Assembly: GCF_018917865.1 (NCBI RefSeq)
Contig: NZ_JAHLPM010000027.1
Span: 1-33,652, forward strand
Source of the DNA: Tissierella simiarum
GTDB taxonomy: Bacteria > Bacillota > Clostridia > Tissierellales > Tissierellaceae
Direction: 5' to 3'
DNA: 33,652 nucleotides
The translations under genes were made by a program, and so were the position numbers. Under the pieces are notes generated by a model. The model made no database searches, was not told the origin of the DNA, and saw nothing but the letters and a program-made list of their open reading frames with translations. Positions 16,121 through 23,787 of the stretch are shown in pieces. Every line of letters begins with the position of its first letter. Position 1 is the first letter of the stretch.

Positions 16121-16633
16121 TTGAAAGAGGTCATAGTGGATCTAAAAAAAGTAAATATAACCTATATTAGTTCCTTATTAATTTCTTTTGTTATATCATT
16201 TTTTATACAAAGAAAAATATATAATCATCTATTTTTTAAGTTTAATTGGATTGGAATTATATACATAGCTATAATTATAGTAATACATGAAGGTCTACAT
16301 GCCTTAGGATTTATAATTTTAGCTAAAGCTCCTAGGGATAAAGTAAAGTTTGGTTTTCATAAACAATATTTTACACCTTATTGTGCCTGCAATGACTGCT
16401 TAATCACCAAATTTGGATATATAAGTACGTTGTTATTACCAAGCGTAATACTAGGTATAGTTACAGTTATATTTTTATTTTTTACTAATAATATTTTTTG
16501 GAGCATAATTTGTGGTTGGGTAGTAGCTAGTGGAAGTGGAGATTATTATATGGCATATTTAGTATCAAAATATGAAAGTCATGTAAAATTTATGGACCAC
16601 CCAAAAGAACCTGGATTTTTTGTATTAGAGTAG
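16121..16633 (+). CDS. DUF3267 family membrane zincin-like protein
   Basis: A 170-residue membrane protein. Predicted spans lie near residues 13-29, 42-62, 96-121 and 124-140. The second span contains HEGLHALGF, an HExxH metallopeptidase-like motif that is typical of DUF3267 proteins. After it comes a short Cys-containing loop (YCACNDC). Family members are suspected intramembrane or membrane-bound metalloproteases, but substrates are unknown. Translation most likely starts at TTG 16121, since AAAAGGGGTAGATTTA lies directly before it and no better ATG exists. The neighbours, a lipoprotein and a small protein, are on the same strand with spacings of 34 and 68 nt and may be cotranscribed. Confidence 0.75.
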   Translation: MKEVIVDLKKVNITYISSLLISFVISFFIQRKIYNHLFFKFNWIGIIYIAIIIVIHEGLHALGFIILAKAPRDKVKFGFHKQYFTPYCACNDCLITKFGYISTLLLPSVILGIVTVIFLFFTNNIFWSIICGWVVASGSGDYYMAYLVSKYESHVKFMDHPKEPGFFVLE

Positions 16634-16667
16634 GATATTTGTATAATATAAAAAGTGGGGGAGAAAA

Positions 16668-16943
16668 GTGAAAAAGAAAATTACATTAATAGCTCTTTTA
16701 CTAGTTTTAGTTTTAACCTTATCTTCATGTAAATCCATAGAAAGAGATATAAAGGACTATAAATCAAGCTGGACAGGATTAAAAAGAACGGTTCAAGTAT
16801 ATAGTCAAGATGGAAAATTAATTAAAGAATATGAAGGTAAAATAGATATAGAAGTAAATGACTATGGGAATAAAGTTAAATTTGATGTAGAGGGAAATCG
16901 AGTAATTATAAACAACGCAATTGTAATAATTGAAGAAGAATAA
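16668..16943 (+). CDS. Small lipoprotein, DUF5052-like
   Basis: A 91-residue exported lipoprotein. The hydrophobic signal ITLIALLLVLVLTLSSC ends in a lipobox (LSSC) with the acylated cysteine at about residue 21. The mature part reads WTGLKRTVQVYSQDGKLIKE and NRVIINNAIVIIEE, which resembles the DUF5052 family (function unknown; assignment from pattern memory). It is mostly beta-strand. GTG 16668 is the start, preceded by the purine-rich GTGGGGGAG. Confidence 0.75.
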   Translation: MKKKITLIALLLVLVLTLSSCKSIERDIKDYKSSWTGLKRTVQVYSQDGKLIKEYEGKIDIEVNDYGNKVKFDVEGNRVIINNAIVIIEEE

Positions 16944-17011
16944 CAAAGGAATACTGTTGGATATGGTGAATATACTTTATTATATGAAAATATAATGGAG
17001 GTATATTTCTT

Positions 17012-17176
17012 ATGAAACATGAAGCTTTTGTCCAATATAATGATGGATCAGAACTTAAAGATAAGGTAGAAAGTTGGATAGCAGAAAATGAAGATAAAAT
17101 ATTAGAAGTTATAGATATAGAGTATGAACAACACGGAAATATTTATGTTGCTACTATTACATATAGGGAAAGATAA
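17012..17176 (+). CDS. 54-residue small protein, possibly Cse60-like
   Basis: A short reading frame with a good ribosome site (TGGAGGTATATTTCTT before ATG 17012) and a terminator eight bases after the stop. The protein starts MKHEAFVQYNDGSELKDKVE, has WIAENEDKILEVIDIEYE in the middle and ends NIYVATITYRER: a beta-alpha-beta-beta pattern with no signal peptide. The outline (short strand, helix ending in N/K, a VIDI(E/K)Y strand, a final ATI-Y strand) recalls the small sporulation protein Cse60 of Bacillus, but the likeness is weak. Function unknown. Confidence 0.7.
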   Translation: MKHEAFVQYNDGSELKDKVESWIAENEDKILEVIDIEYEQHGNIYVATITYRER

Positions 17177-17183
17177 ATTTAGT

Positions 17184-17216
17184 AAGGTGACAAAGAATCC
17201 TCTGTCACCTTGTTTT
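17184..17216. terminator. Terminator between 54-residue gene and ABC exporter operon
   Basis: AAGGTGACA (17184-17192) pairs with TGTCACCTT (17203-17211), followed by GTTTT. It serves the plus-strand gene and overlaps the end of the convergent permease gene. Confidence 0.75.
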
Positions 17217-18051
17217 AATGGAATCCGATATTTCCAATAGTCTTACAATGTCTTTCTACTTTCTTTAGTATATAACGGCCTAAAAATATTCCTATTATCA
17301 TAAAAATTGTCAATATAAGAAGTTCTGTTTTTATAGGAAACAAGGTATTGGTTCCTAAAAGCAATCCTCTTATGGCATCGTAACCATAGGTTAAAGGGAT
17401 AGCCAAAGATATAGCCGTTATAACTCTTGGTAGAACGGTAATAGGAAAATCTTGACCACAAAGAATATTTAGAGAAAAATTGGTTATATCAATTATTTGG
17501 TTAGCATTACTGGTTATAAGCACTAAAGAAGCTATACCAAATCCTAGACCATATAACGCAATAAGTAAAGGAATTAAAGTGATTATTGCATGGATTATGT
17601 TGTTGTTTATATTAAAACCGAAGAATGTCCATATTAACAATGCTACAGTTAAAGAATTTATAGTAGTTATTATTAGTGAGAAAATTGATCTACCTATTAA
17701 CTGTACCCACAAAGGAATTGGAGTCAGCCAATTAGATTCTATTACACCTGAATCCTTTTCTTCTTTTAAGGAGAAACCCATACCCCATAAAACAGAGCTT
17801 ACAAAGCTGCTGACTACAGTTCCGATAACTAGAAAAGCCATATAGTCAGTAGTTCCAGAATATTGACCAAAACCAATATTCTCTCCATTTATCTGAAAAG
17901 ACTTAGATAAAAAATAAACTGGAGTAATCCACATTATAGGTTCTATAATTCTAAAAACAGCATTTATAGGATAAGCAAAAAATATTTTTATATCTTTTTT
18001 AATAATAGCAGAAATAGCAGATAAATATATTCTTAAATTTTTAAAAGCCAT
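17215..18051 (-). CDS. ABC-2 type exporter permease (second of pair)
   Basis: A 278-residue integral membrane protein with about six membrane segments and the ABC-2 permease layout. It begins MAFKNLRIYLSAISAIIKKDIKIFF and has a long GLGFGIASLVLITSNANQIIDI segment and a GQDFPITVLPRVITAISLAIPLTY motif typical of the DrrB/NatB-like family. ATG 18051 is preferred: the in-frame ATG at 18069 lies upstream of the AAAGGAGGAAATATT ribosome site, which would then be coding. It follows the first permease closely (18 nt) and is similar to it, so the two probably form a heterodimer with the ATPase. Substrate unknown. Confidence 0.87.
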   Translation of the reverse strand: MAFKNLRIYLSAISAIIKKDIKIFFAYPINAVFRIIEPIMWITPVYFLSKSFQINGENIGFGQYSGTTDYMAFLVIGTVVSSFVSSVLWGMGFSLKEEKDSGVIESNWLTPIPLWVQLIGRSIFSLIITTINSLTVALLIWTFFGFNINNNIIHAIITLIPLLIALYGLGFGIASLVLITSNANQIIDITNFSLNILCGQDFPITVLPRVITAISLAIPLTYGYDAIRGLLLGTNTLFPIKTELLILTIFMIIGIFLGRYILKKVERHCKTIGNIGFH

Positions 18052-18069
18052 AATATTTCCTCCTTTCAA

Positions 18070-18903
18070 TTAAAAATGACCTAAGGAACCAGATTCCTTA
18101 ACTTTTCTTTGAGTGAAATTAAAAGCTAGAAAACCTAAAGCCATAAGAATAATGCCTGAAAATATTAGATAGTATATTTGGCTTTTAATATCTGCTAGTG
18201 TTGCACCCGTTGAAATAACAGATCTTAAAGCACTAATACTATGGGTTAAAGGAATTACTTTCGATATATTTCCCATCCAATTAGGTAAAACAGCCAATGG
18301 ATAAGTTATTCCACAAAATACAGACATTATTCCTCTAACTAAAAAAACCATTGAATTCGTTTCTTTTTGCCACATAACTAAACTTGCAAAGATAAATCCA
18401 ATTCCATAAATTGAAGGAATAGATATTATAATTATTAGGAAGGAAAGTAATGGACTTCCTATGAATTTAAAGTTGTATACTAGCTTAAATTCTATAGCGG
18501 TAATAGTAAGAAAAATAATATTAAAAAATATTTCCCATAAAGAATGGCCTAATAAAATTGTAATCTTTGGAACTGGACAAAGCCAATTAGACTCCAAAGT
18601 TCCTCTTATTTGTTCAGTTCTAAGACTAGTTCCAAAAGACCATAACATAGTATTCATTATCATCCACATAGTAGTTCCGATTAGCATAAAACTTATGTAA
18701 TCAGAAGTTCCTGAAATATTAGAAAAAGCTGCTAAGGATTGACCGTCAGTACCAGATAAAGCTTTAGCTGTAAACAAATATCCAAAAGGAAATATAATAG
18801 GCCATATTAACATAGCTATAAACCAAGATGGATATCTTAAAAAAATTTTAAGTTCTTTTTTAAAAACAGATAAAATTGCAGTTATAATAGGTGACCTTTT
18901 CAT
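18070..18903 (-). CDS. ABC-2 type exporter permease (first of pair)
   Basis: A 277-residue membrane protein with about six spans. It shares the layout and several motifs with the next gene: ELKIFLRYPSWFIAMLIWPI at the N-terminus, SNWLCPVPKITILLG in the middle (SNWLTPIPLWVQLIG in the partner), and CGITYPLAVLPNWMGNISKVIPLTHS near the end. The pair looks like an old duplication. The ribosome site TAGGAGGAATAAT is strong. It lies 10 nt after the ATPase gene, in one operon. Such exporters move lipids, drugs or peptides; the sequence does not say which. Confidence 0.88.
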   Translation of the reverse strand: MKRSPIITAILSVFKKELKIFLRYPSWFIAMLIWPIIFPFGYLFTAKALSGTDGQSLAAFSNISGTSDYISFMLIGTTMWMIMNTMLWSFGTSLRTEQIRGTLESNWLCPVPKITILLGHSLWEIFFNIIFLTITAIEFKLVYNFKFIGSPLLSFLIIIISIPSIYGIGFIFASLVMWQKETNSMVFLVRGIMSVFCGITYPLAVLPNWMGNISKVIPLTHSISALRSVISTGATLADIKSQIYYLIFSGIILMALGFLAFNFTQRKVKESGSLGHF

Positions 18904-18913
18904 ATTATTCCTC

Positions 18914-19924
18914 CTATTCTCTTAAAGATTTTCCTGTTAAATTAATGAATACATCTTCTAAAGTCGGCTCATCTACTCTAAAATTGATTATTTTAGTATT
19001 AGAAGAAGCTATATTGGATATTAAAGAGCTAATAACTTGGCTACCATTGGAAATATGGATTTTTACTTCCCAAATTTGATTTGAATCATTAAAACTACTA
19101 TTTATATTTTCTACAGCAGGTATATCTTTTAATTTATTTGAAATAGTTTCATCCCAGTGATCCAATTGAAGAACTAGGCTTTTAGTTTTACTTAGCCCCT
19201 TTTTTAAATTTTCAGGAGTATCTAAAGCTATGATTTTTCCGTGATCTATAATAGCAATTCTATCACTTAATTGATCTGCCTCTTCCATATAGTGAGTTGT
19301 TAGAAGTACAGTTCTACCTTCTTCTTTTATTTCTAGTATGATTTCTCTTAAATTTCTTGCAGACTGAGGATCTAAGCCAGATGTAGGTTCATCTAATATT
19401 ACTATTTGTGGATCTGCAATTAAAGCTTTAGCTAAAGCTACCCTTTGCTTCATACCTGTTGAATATTTCTCTACAGTTTCATCTGCCCTTTTTTCTAAGT
19501 TAAATCTTTTAAGTAAATAATCTATTTTTTCTTTAGCAATTTTTCCTGTGATACCATTCATAGCTGCAAAATATTCTAAATTTTCTCTACCGGAAAGCTT
19601 CCAATAAATACTTCTTTCCCCAGCCAGTACTGTTCCTAAGTTTCTAAGAACCTCTATAGATTTTTCATGTGAATTTATACCGTTAACTATAACGGAACCA
19701 GAAGTTGGCATTAGTAGAGTAGAGATCATTTTTATTGTAGTTGTTTTACCTGCACCATTAGGACCTAAAAATCCAAATATTTCTCCTTTATGAACGCTAA
19801 AACTTACATTATCAACAGCAACGAAAATTTCTTTATTATAATCTTTTTTCCAAAAAGGAGTTTTTTTCTTTTTTACTTGAAACTCTTTTCTTAAATTTTT
19901 TACTTCCATAGCATAACTAGTCAA
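18914..19924 (-). CDS. ABC exporter ATPase
   Basis: A 336-residue nucleotide-binding subunit of an ABC-2 exporter. It shows Walker A GPNGAGKTT (about 53-61), the signature YSTGMKQRVALAKAL, Walker B IVILDEPTSGLDP and switch histidine in LLTTHYMEEA. The C-terminal 100 residues are an extra domain ending DEPTLEDVFINLTGKSL, as in DrrA/CcmA-type ATPases. TTG 19924 is the probable start: AAAGGGGGT lies about six bases upstream, whereas the ATG at 19909 is too far away. The promoter lies at 19980-20008. It is first in an operon with the two permeases. Confidence 0.9.
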   Translation of the reverse strand: MTSYAMEVKNLRKEFQVKKKKTPFWKKDYNKEIFVAVDNVSFSVHKGEIFGFLGPNGAGKTTTIKMISTLLMPTSGSVIVNGINSHEKSIEVLRNLGTVLAGERSIYWKLSGRENLEYFAAMNGITGKIAKEKIDYLLKRFNLEKRADETVEKYSTGMKQRVALAKALIADPQIVILDEPTSGLDPQSARNLREIILEIKEEGRTVLLTTHYMEEADQLSDRIAIIDHGKIIALDTPENLKKGLSKTKSLVLQLDHWDETISNKLKDIPAVENINSSFNDSNQIWEVKIHISNGSQVISSLISNIASSNTKIINFRVDEPTLEDVFINLTGKSLRE

Positions 19925-19979
19925 ACAAATACCCCCTTTAATAATTTAAAGCTTAAAGCTTTATGAAGTTTATACTTAA

Positions 19980-20008
19980 AGAATATTATAGAAAATTAAA
20001 AATGTCAA
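19980..20008 (-). promoter_or_regulatory. Sigma-A promoter of ABC exporter operon
   Basis: On the minus strand TTGACA (20008-20003), 17-nt spacer, TATTCT (19985-19980). It sits about 55 nt before the ATPase start, in strongly AT-rich DNA. Confidence 0.72.
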
Positions 20009-20132
20009 TATTAACATTAAAAATATTAATTTTTATTTTAAATATATTTAAAAATTATATTAAAAATATTAAATGCATATTCAATATAAGACTTCATATT
20101 ATATTAAAAAGGTAAAGAAGGGAATAGAAGTA

Positions 20133-20161
20133 TTGACAAAATAATATCAAAGTAGTAGGAT
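20133..20161 (+). promoter_or_regulatory. Promoter of 118-residue hypothetical gene
   Basis: TTGACA (20133-20138), 17-nt spacer, TAGGAT (20156-20161), about 50 nt before ATG 20210. Confidence 0.6.
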
Positions 20162-20209
20162 GGAAACAAAGATAATGGCTAATATGCTAAAATTAAAAGG
20201 GGGTAGGGT

Positions 20210-20566
20210 ATGAATAATAAAGGATCGAATATTAAATATAAGGTATTTTTAGTAGCTTATAAAGATATCGATGAAAAAGTTAGAAATATCCTTACAAAGT
20301 ATTCTGTTTTAAATATAAGGGATAAGGATGTATTATTAAATCAAACAAACTACCAAGGTTCTGGAAGAAATTTTAACTTAAATGACAGAACTAGCATATA
20401 TTTAGGATGGTTCAATGATGAGATTTTGGAAAAATTAGATGAAGGCTATATTTTGGATATTATTGAACTTCATAAAAGCATGGCTAACACGGGAGATGAA
20501 ATATTAAAAACTTTAGATGAAGAATATGGAGATAGCATTTTAGTAGTCAGTGTTCAAGAACTATAA
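20210..20566 (+). CDS. Hypothetical 118-residue soluble protein
   Basis: I do not recognise a family. The protein has no signal peptide or membrane span. It starts with a beta strand (YKVFLVAYKDIDEKVRNILT), has a central polar loop (NQTNYQGSGRNFNLNDRTS) and a final helix-strand (ILKTLDEEYGDSILVVSVQEL), consistent with a small alpha/beta domain. AAAGGGGGTAGGGT precedes ATG 20210 and a TTGACA promoter lies upstream, so it is a real, probably monocistronic gene. An IS605-like element begins 15 to 18 nt after its stop codon, so any native terminator may have been displaced. Confidence 0.75.
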   Translation: MNNKGSNIKYKVFLVAYKDIDEKVRNILTKYSVLNIRDKDVLLNQTNYQGSGRNFNLNDRTSIYLGWFNDEILEKLDEGYILDIIELHKSMANTGDEILKTLDEEYGDSILVVSVQEL

Positions 20567-20584
20567 AATTTATCATTAGAATTT

Positions 20585-20731
20585 GAACCCTCCCCCACTT
20601 ATAGAAGATGGGGGATTCTTTTTCGTAAAGAAGTTTGCTATTACTTTTCAACCTAATTACTTAGGAAGCCTTATTCTTTTTGGCGTGTCCAAGTACGCCC
20701 TATGCTGAAAGCAAGTGCTCACAGTTTACAT
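20585..20731 (-). ncRNA. Possible omega-RNA-like structured right end of the IS605-like element
   Basis: In element orientation this is the non-coding stretch after the transposase-type C-terminus, up to the right-end hairpin. It contains several small stems: AGCAC/GTGCT-type pairing near 20711, GGCGT with ACGCC (20682-20699 region), and CCTAA with TTAGG (20652-20665). TnpB-associated omega-RNAs come from exactly this place in IS200/IS605 elements, with the guide lying outside the right end (established knowledge). Here that would be the flank ending at base 20584. No evidence for transcription is available. Confidence 0.35.
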
Positions 20732-20788
20732 TTATACTACCTTAATCCTTACTGGATTTAAATACTCTTCATTAATGTAGTCACGATT
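20732..20788 (-). pseudogene. C-terminal remnant of the element's transposase/TnpB-type gene
   Basis: An 18-codon frame, NRDYINEEYLNPVRIKVV then stop, is bounded upstream by an in-frame TAA. The same frame is conserved in the second copy, where it runs off the window end. Its place directly before the structured right end matches the end of tnpB, but the sequence is too short to assign a family. Confidence 0.35.
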
Positions 20789-20998
20789 TTACAATAAATG
20801 CTATTATTTATGCAATCTAATAAAAGAAAAAACTTAGCTTTAGCTAAGTAAAAATTCACCACCCACCTATAGAGGATGGGTGTACTCTTTTTGAAAAAAG
20901 ATAGAAACTCTTATATTAAGATATTCACATAAACGATTTTTGTCAATGACCGCATATTATATTTAGATTAATAAAATTAATAAATATTAATTTTTAGC

Positions 20999-21027
20999 TT
21001 GTGCATAACTTATAATTAGGGTATATA
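20999..21027 (+). promoter_or_regulatory. Candidate promoter of LiaF-like gene
   Basis: TTGTGC (20999-21004), 17-nt spacer, TATATA (21022-21027), 54 nt before the ATG. The -35 is only a fair match. Confidence 0.45.
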
Positions 21028-21081
21028 TTATAAAGTGTACATTATAACATGAGAATATAATAAGGTGGAGGTGTAAATATT

Positions 21082-21777
21082 ATGGGAAGTAATTATTTTG
21101 TAGGAATTTTATTAGTATTGTTGGGAGCAGGTTTCTTACTAGATCAATTTACTATCATAAACTTTAGTGAAATACTCTCAGTGTATTGGCCTAGTATATT
21201 GATTTTATGGGGTTTATCAGGAATATTTAATAAAAGAGCTTCTAAGTTTGGAAACACTATTGTAATATTAATAGGAGTATTTTTTCAGTTAGATCGATTA
21301 GATCTAATAAATTTCAATGTTTTTACAATTATATGGCCAGTTATATTAATTTTAGTAGGGCTTAGGATAGTGTTTTCCAGTAGAAGCATAAATAATGGAA
21401 CTACTAATAGCAATATGTTTGGTTGGAGTAATGAAAATGTAAGTTTAGAAGACAGTATAGATGCTTTTGTTATAATGTCTGGATTAGAGACCAATAATCA
21501 ATCGCAACAATTTCAAGGAGGTAGAGCTACAGCTATCTTTGGAGGAATAGATTTAGATCTAAGGGGAGCAAAATTAAAGAATGAAGAAACTTATATGGAA
21601 TTAAATGCTATGTTTGGTGGAATAGATATATTTGTTCCCCAAGAGTGGAGAGTTGAAGTAACGGGTTTTCCTGTATTTGGAGGATGGAGTAATAAAACTA
21701 GAATTAATACGGACCCAAATGCACCTATACTAAGAATTAAGTGTTTTGTAATGTTTGGAGGTATTGAGATTAAATAA
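21082..21777 (+). CDS. LiaF-like cell-envelope stress membrane protein
   Basis: A 231-residue protein. The first 105 residues hold four short hydrophobic segments with the paired (Y/I)WP(S/V)ILIL(W/V)GL motif (residues about 34-45 and 77-88) of the LiaI/LiaF transmembrane family. The C-terminal part (about 130-231) has the LiaF-type beta-helical repeats ATAIFGGIDLDLRGA, LNAMFGGIDIFVPQ, FPVFGGWSNKT and KCFVMFGGIEIK. LiaF relatives restrain or sense cell-wall antibiotic stress, in B. subtilis together with LiaRS; no liaRS genes lie in this window. AAGGTGGAGGTG is the ribosome site. It is followed by its own terminator and then by a GntR-ABC operon of a kind that also responds to wall antibiotics. 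Confidence 0.87.
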   Translation: MGSNYFVGILLVLLGAGFLLDQFTIINFSEILSVYWPSILILWGLSGIFNKRASKFGNTIVILIGVFFQLDRLDLINFNVFTIIWPVILILVGLRIVFSSRSINNGTTNSNMFGWSNENVSLEDSIDAFVIMSGLETNNQSQQFQGGRATAIFGGIDLDLRGAKLKNEETYMELNAMFGGIDIFVPQEWRVEVTGFPVFGGWSNKTRINTDPNAPILRIKCFVMFGGIEIK

Positions 21778-21800
21778 GCCTATTTTTAGGCTTATTTTTT
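21772..21800 (+). terminator. Terminator after LiaF-like gene
   Basis: AAATAAGCCTA (21772-21782), loop TTTT, TAGGCTTATTT (21787-21797), more T residues. The stop codon is inside the stem. Confidence 0.85.
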
Positions 21801-21810
21801 TAAAAAATAA

Positions 21811-21839
21811 TTGACAGTTAGACAATGTTAGTGTACTAT
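21811..21839 (+). promoter_or_regulatory. Sigma-A promoter of GntR-ABC operon
   Basis: TTGACA (21811-21816), 17-nt spacer, TACTAT (21834-21839). Confidence 0.75.
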
Positions 21840-21852
21840 ATAATTAATACAC
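21831..21852. promoter_or_regulatory. Likely autoregulatory operator over the -10
   Basis: GTGTA at 21831-21835 and TACAC at 21848-21852 make an imperfect 22-bp palindrome that covers the -10 box. GntR proteins of the YtrA group bind such sites and repress their own operon (family knowledge); the assignment here is by position. Confidence 0.45.
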
Positions 21853-21880
21853 AAGCACACTCTTGTATGGAGGTGAAAGG

Positions 21881-22243
21881 ATGGACTTTAATGAAAATCT
21901 TCCAATATATATGCAGATTATGAATTTAATTAAGAGAAGAATAGTGTCGGGTAATTTAAAGGAGGGAGAGAAATTGCCATCGGTTAGAGAATTATCAATA
22001 GATTTAAAAGTTAATCCAAATACGATACAAAGGTCTTACCAAGAATTGGAAAGAGAAAATTTAGTTTTTACTCAAAGAGGAATGGGTACTTTTGTTACAG
22101 AGGATAAAGCTGTTATCAAGGGACTTAAGCAAAACATGGCATCTAATATAGTAAAAAGTTTTATATTAGACATGAAGTCTCTAGGTTTTGATTCTAAAGA
22201 AATTGTGGATTTAATCACTGAGAAAGCAAAGGAGGAGATTTAA
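21881..22243 (+). CDS. GntR-family regulator, YtrA/YhcF type
   Basis: A 120-residue regulator: a winged helix (residues 5-75, with the strongly conserved PIYMQIMNLIKRRIVSGNLK, GEKLPSVRELSIDLKVNPNT and YQELERENLVFTQRGMGTFV) and a short helical dimerisation tail, without the large effector domain of other GntR proteins. ATG 21881 is right, since the upstream ATG at 21863 would translate the GGAGGTGAAAGG ribosome site. It begins an operon in which it overlaps the ABC ATPase by one base (TAATG). Expected role: repressor of this operon, released by envelope stress. Confidence 0.92.
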   Translation: MDFNENLPIYMQIMNLIKRRIVSGNLKEGEKLPSVRELSIDLKVNPNTIQRSYQELERENLVFTQRGMGTFVTEDKAVIKGLKQNMASNIVKSFILDMKSLGFDSKEIVDLITEKAKEEI

Positions 22244-22941
22244 TGAGAAATATTGTTGAGATTAAGGGATTGAGTAAATCCTATTTCAATAAAAAGGCCT
22301 TAAATAACCTAGCTTTAAACATAGAAGAAGGTAAAGTAGTAGGTATTCTTGGTCCTAATGGTAGTGGGAAGACTACTTTAATAAAGATTCTAACAGGTAT
22401 ATTAAGAGAGACTAAAGGTGAGGTATTGATAGATGGTCATGAACCAGGAGTTTATACAAAATCTATAGTATCTTATTTGCCAGATAGAAATTTTTTATAT
22501 AACTGGATGACTATACAAGATGCATTAAGCTTTTATAAAGATTTCTATAAGGATTTTAATGAAAAAAGAGCTTATGAATTATTAGACTTTATGAAACTAA
22601 AAAGGGATATGAAGGTAACTTCTTTATCTAAAGGTATGACAGAAAAGTTGAATCTAACTTTAGTATTATCTAGAAATGCTAAGCTATATATTTTAGACGA
22701 ACCTATAGCAGGAGTAGACCCAGTAGCAAGAGATCAAATATTAGATGCCATAATAAATAACTATAATGAAAATAGTTCTATGATTATAACAACTCATTTA
22801 GTAAGAGATATGGAAAATATATTTGATGATGTAGTTTTTCTAAGAGAAGGAGAAGTCTATCTAACAGGAAATGCTGAAACCTTAAGAGAAGAAAAAGGTA
22901 TGCAAATAGATGAGCTTTATAAGGAAATATTTGGAGAGTAG
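22243..22941 (+). CDS. ABC transporter ATPase (YtrB/YhcG type)
   Basis: A 232-residue ATPase with Walker A GPNGSGKTT (about 38-46), the signature SLSKGMTEKLNLTLVL (ending about 150), Walker B LYILDEPIAGVDP and the switch histidine in ITTHLVRDME. The signature has LSKGM in place of LSGGQ, common in this subgroup. The ATG overlaps the GntR stop codon (TAATG), indicating translational coupling. It works with the permease encoded 10 nt downstream; substrate not known. GntR-ABC operons of this type are tied to cell-wall antibiotic response in B. subtilis. Confidence 0.92.
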   Translation: MRNIVEIKGLSKSYFNKKALNNLALNIEEGKVVGILGPNGSGKTTLIKILTGILRETKGEVLIDGHEPGVYTKSIVSYLPDRNFLYNWMTIQDALSFYKDFYKDFNEKRAYELLDFMKLKRDMKVTSLSKGMTEKLNLTLVLSRNAKLYILDEPIAGVDPVARDQILDAIINNYNENSSMIITTHLVRDMENIFDDVVFLREGEVYLTGNAETLREEKGMQIDELYKEIFGE

Positions 22942-22951
22942 GAGGAATATA

Positions 22952-23776
22952 ATGGGCAAATATATTAAGTATGAAATAAAAGGCAGTTATAAAGTTATTT
23001 TAGGAATCTTGGCCATAGTACTAATTGCATCCACTGTTATACAAGTAAATGTGAGAACAGGAGGATTTGATGGTAGCAGATTTCCTCTAGTAGCATTTTT
23101 ATTTTCCTTAACCATATTTGGAACATTTTTAACAGCGTTTTTATTTATAGTAGGTTCATTTAGAAAAGAATTATATGAAGATAGAGGCTATTTAACCTTT
23201 ACATTACCTTTAACAGGAAATCAAATAGTAGGGGGCAAGTTGATAGTCGCTATAATGTGGTTTATAGTTTTAGGATTTGTAACTTTATTATACAATATAT
23301 TTTTAGCAAAAATTTTATTTGATATATATTTACCATTTAAAGAAATGTTTGATGTATTTAATACATTTAGTAAAGAAGCTATTACTTTTATAATAACCGC
23401 GTTTATTGGAGGAGTAATTACACTAATATTAATTTATTTTTCCATGGCATTAAGTAGAGTAAGTATAAGAAATAAAAAAATAGGCGGATTATGGTTTATT
23501 ATATTCTTAATATTAAACGCATTAGTTGCCTATTTCAATGTTAAAATAAATGGCTTAATACCTTACTATCTAAACTTAAATACTTTAGAAATAACTCATC
23601 TAAAAGGATTGGAATATTTACCTAATATTACTATGAATATGAATGGCGCTAGTATAACTATGGGAACTGGAGAAGGAGCTTTTATAGGAATAGCAGGTAT
23701 GATATATAATTTAGTTGTAGGTATTGTCGCTTTCTTAGGAACAGGATATATAATAGAAAATAAAATTGATTTATAA
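22952..23776 (+). CDS. ABC transporter permease
   Basis: A 274-residue membrane protein with about six membrane segments: GILAIVLIASTVIQVNV, LVAFLFSLTIFGTFLTAFLFI, LIVAIMWFIVLGFVTLLYNIF, then ITFIITAFIGGVITLILIYF, and two more. The EDRGYLTFTLPLTGNQIVGGK segment after the second span is typical of the small ABC-2-like permeases next to YtrA-type regulators. ATG 22952 follows TAGGAGGAATATA; an in-frame ATG at 22910 lies within the ATPase gene and has no ribosome site. Partner of the preceding ATPase. Confidence 0.87.
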   Translation: MGKYIKYEIKGSYKVILGILAIVLIASTVIQVNVRTGGFDGSRFPLVAFLFSLTIFGTFLTAFLFIVGSFRKELYEDRGYLTFTLPLTGNQIVGGKLIVAIMWFIVLGFVTLLYNIFLAKILFDIYLPFKEMFDVFNTFSKEAITFIITAFIGGVITLILIYFSMALSRVSIRNKKIGGLWFIIFLILNALVAYFNVKINGLIPYYLNLNTLEITHLKGLEYLPNITMNMNGASITMGTGEGAFIGIAGMIYNLVVGIVAFLGTGYIIENKIDL

Positions 23777-23787
23777 GGAGGAAGACT

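Larger units (their letters stand above)
20582..20886 (-). mobile_element. IS200/IS605-like non-autonomous element (about 300 bp)
   Basis: Two related imperfect palindromes frame the element. At the right end, CCCCCA (20592-20597) pairs with TGGGGG (20609-20614). At the left end, CACCCA (20860-20865) pairs with TGGGTG (20877-20882). Both share a CTATAG/TATAGA-like loop, and there are no terminal inverted repeats of the DDE type. A second hairpin, ACTTAGC-TTTA-GCTAAGT (20832-20849), lies inside the left end. Only an 18-codon reading-frame remnant is left between them. Bases 20585-20776 recur at 33461-33652 with one change (A20655 versus G). Subterminal hairpins without inverted repeats are the mark of IS200/IS605 elements and their small derivatives. 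The outer edges are approximate. Confidence 0.7.

Noticed and set aside
17480..17845. 121-residue plus-strand reading frame
   Set aside because: Antisense to the ABC permease gene, with no ribosome site and no recognisable protein.
20567..20900. tRNA or other known structured RNA gene
   Set aside because: The hairpins match IS605-type ends and the whole stretch recurs at 33461; no cloverleaf can be drawn.
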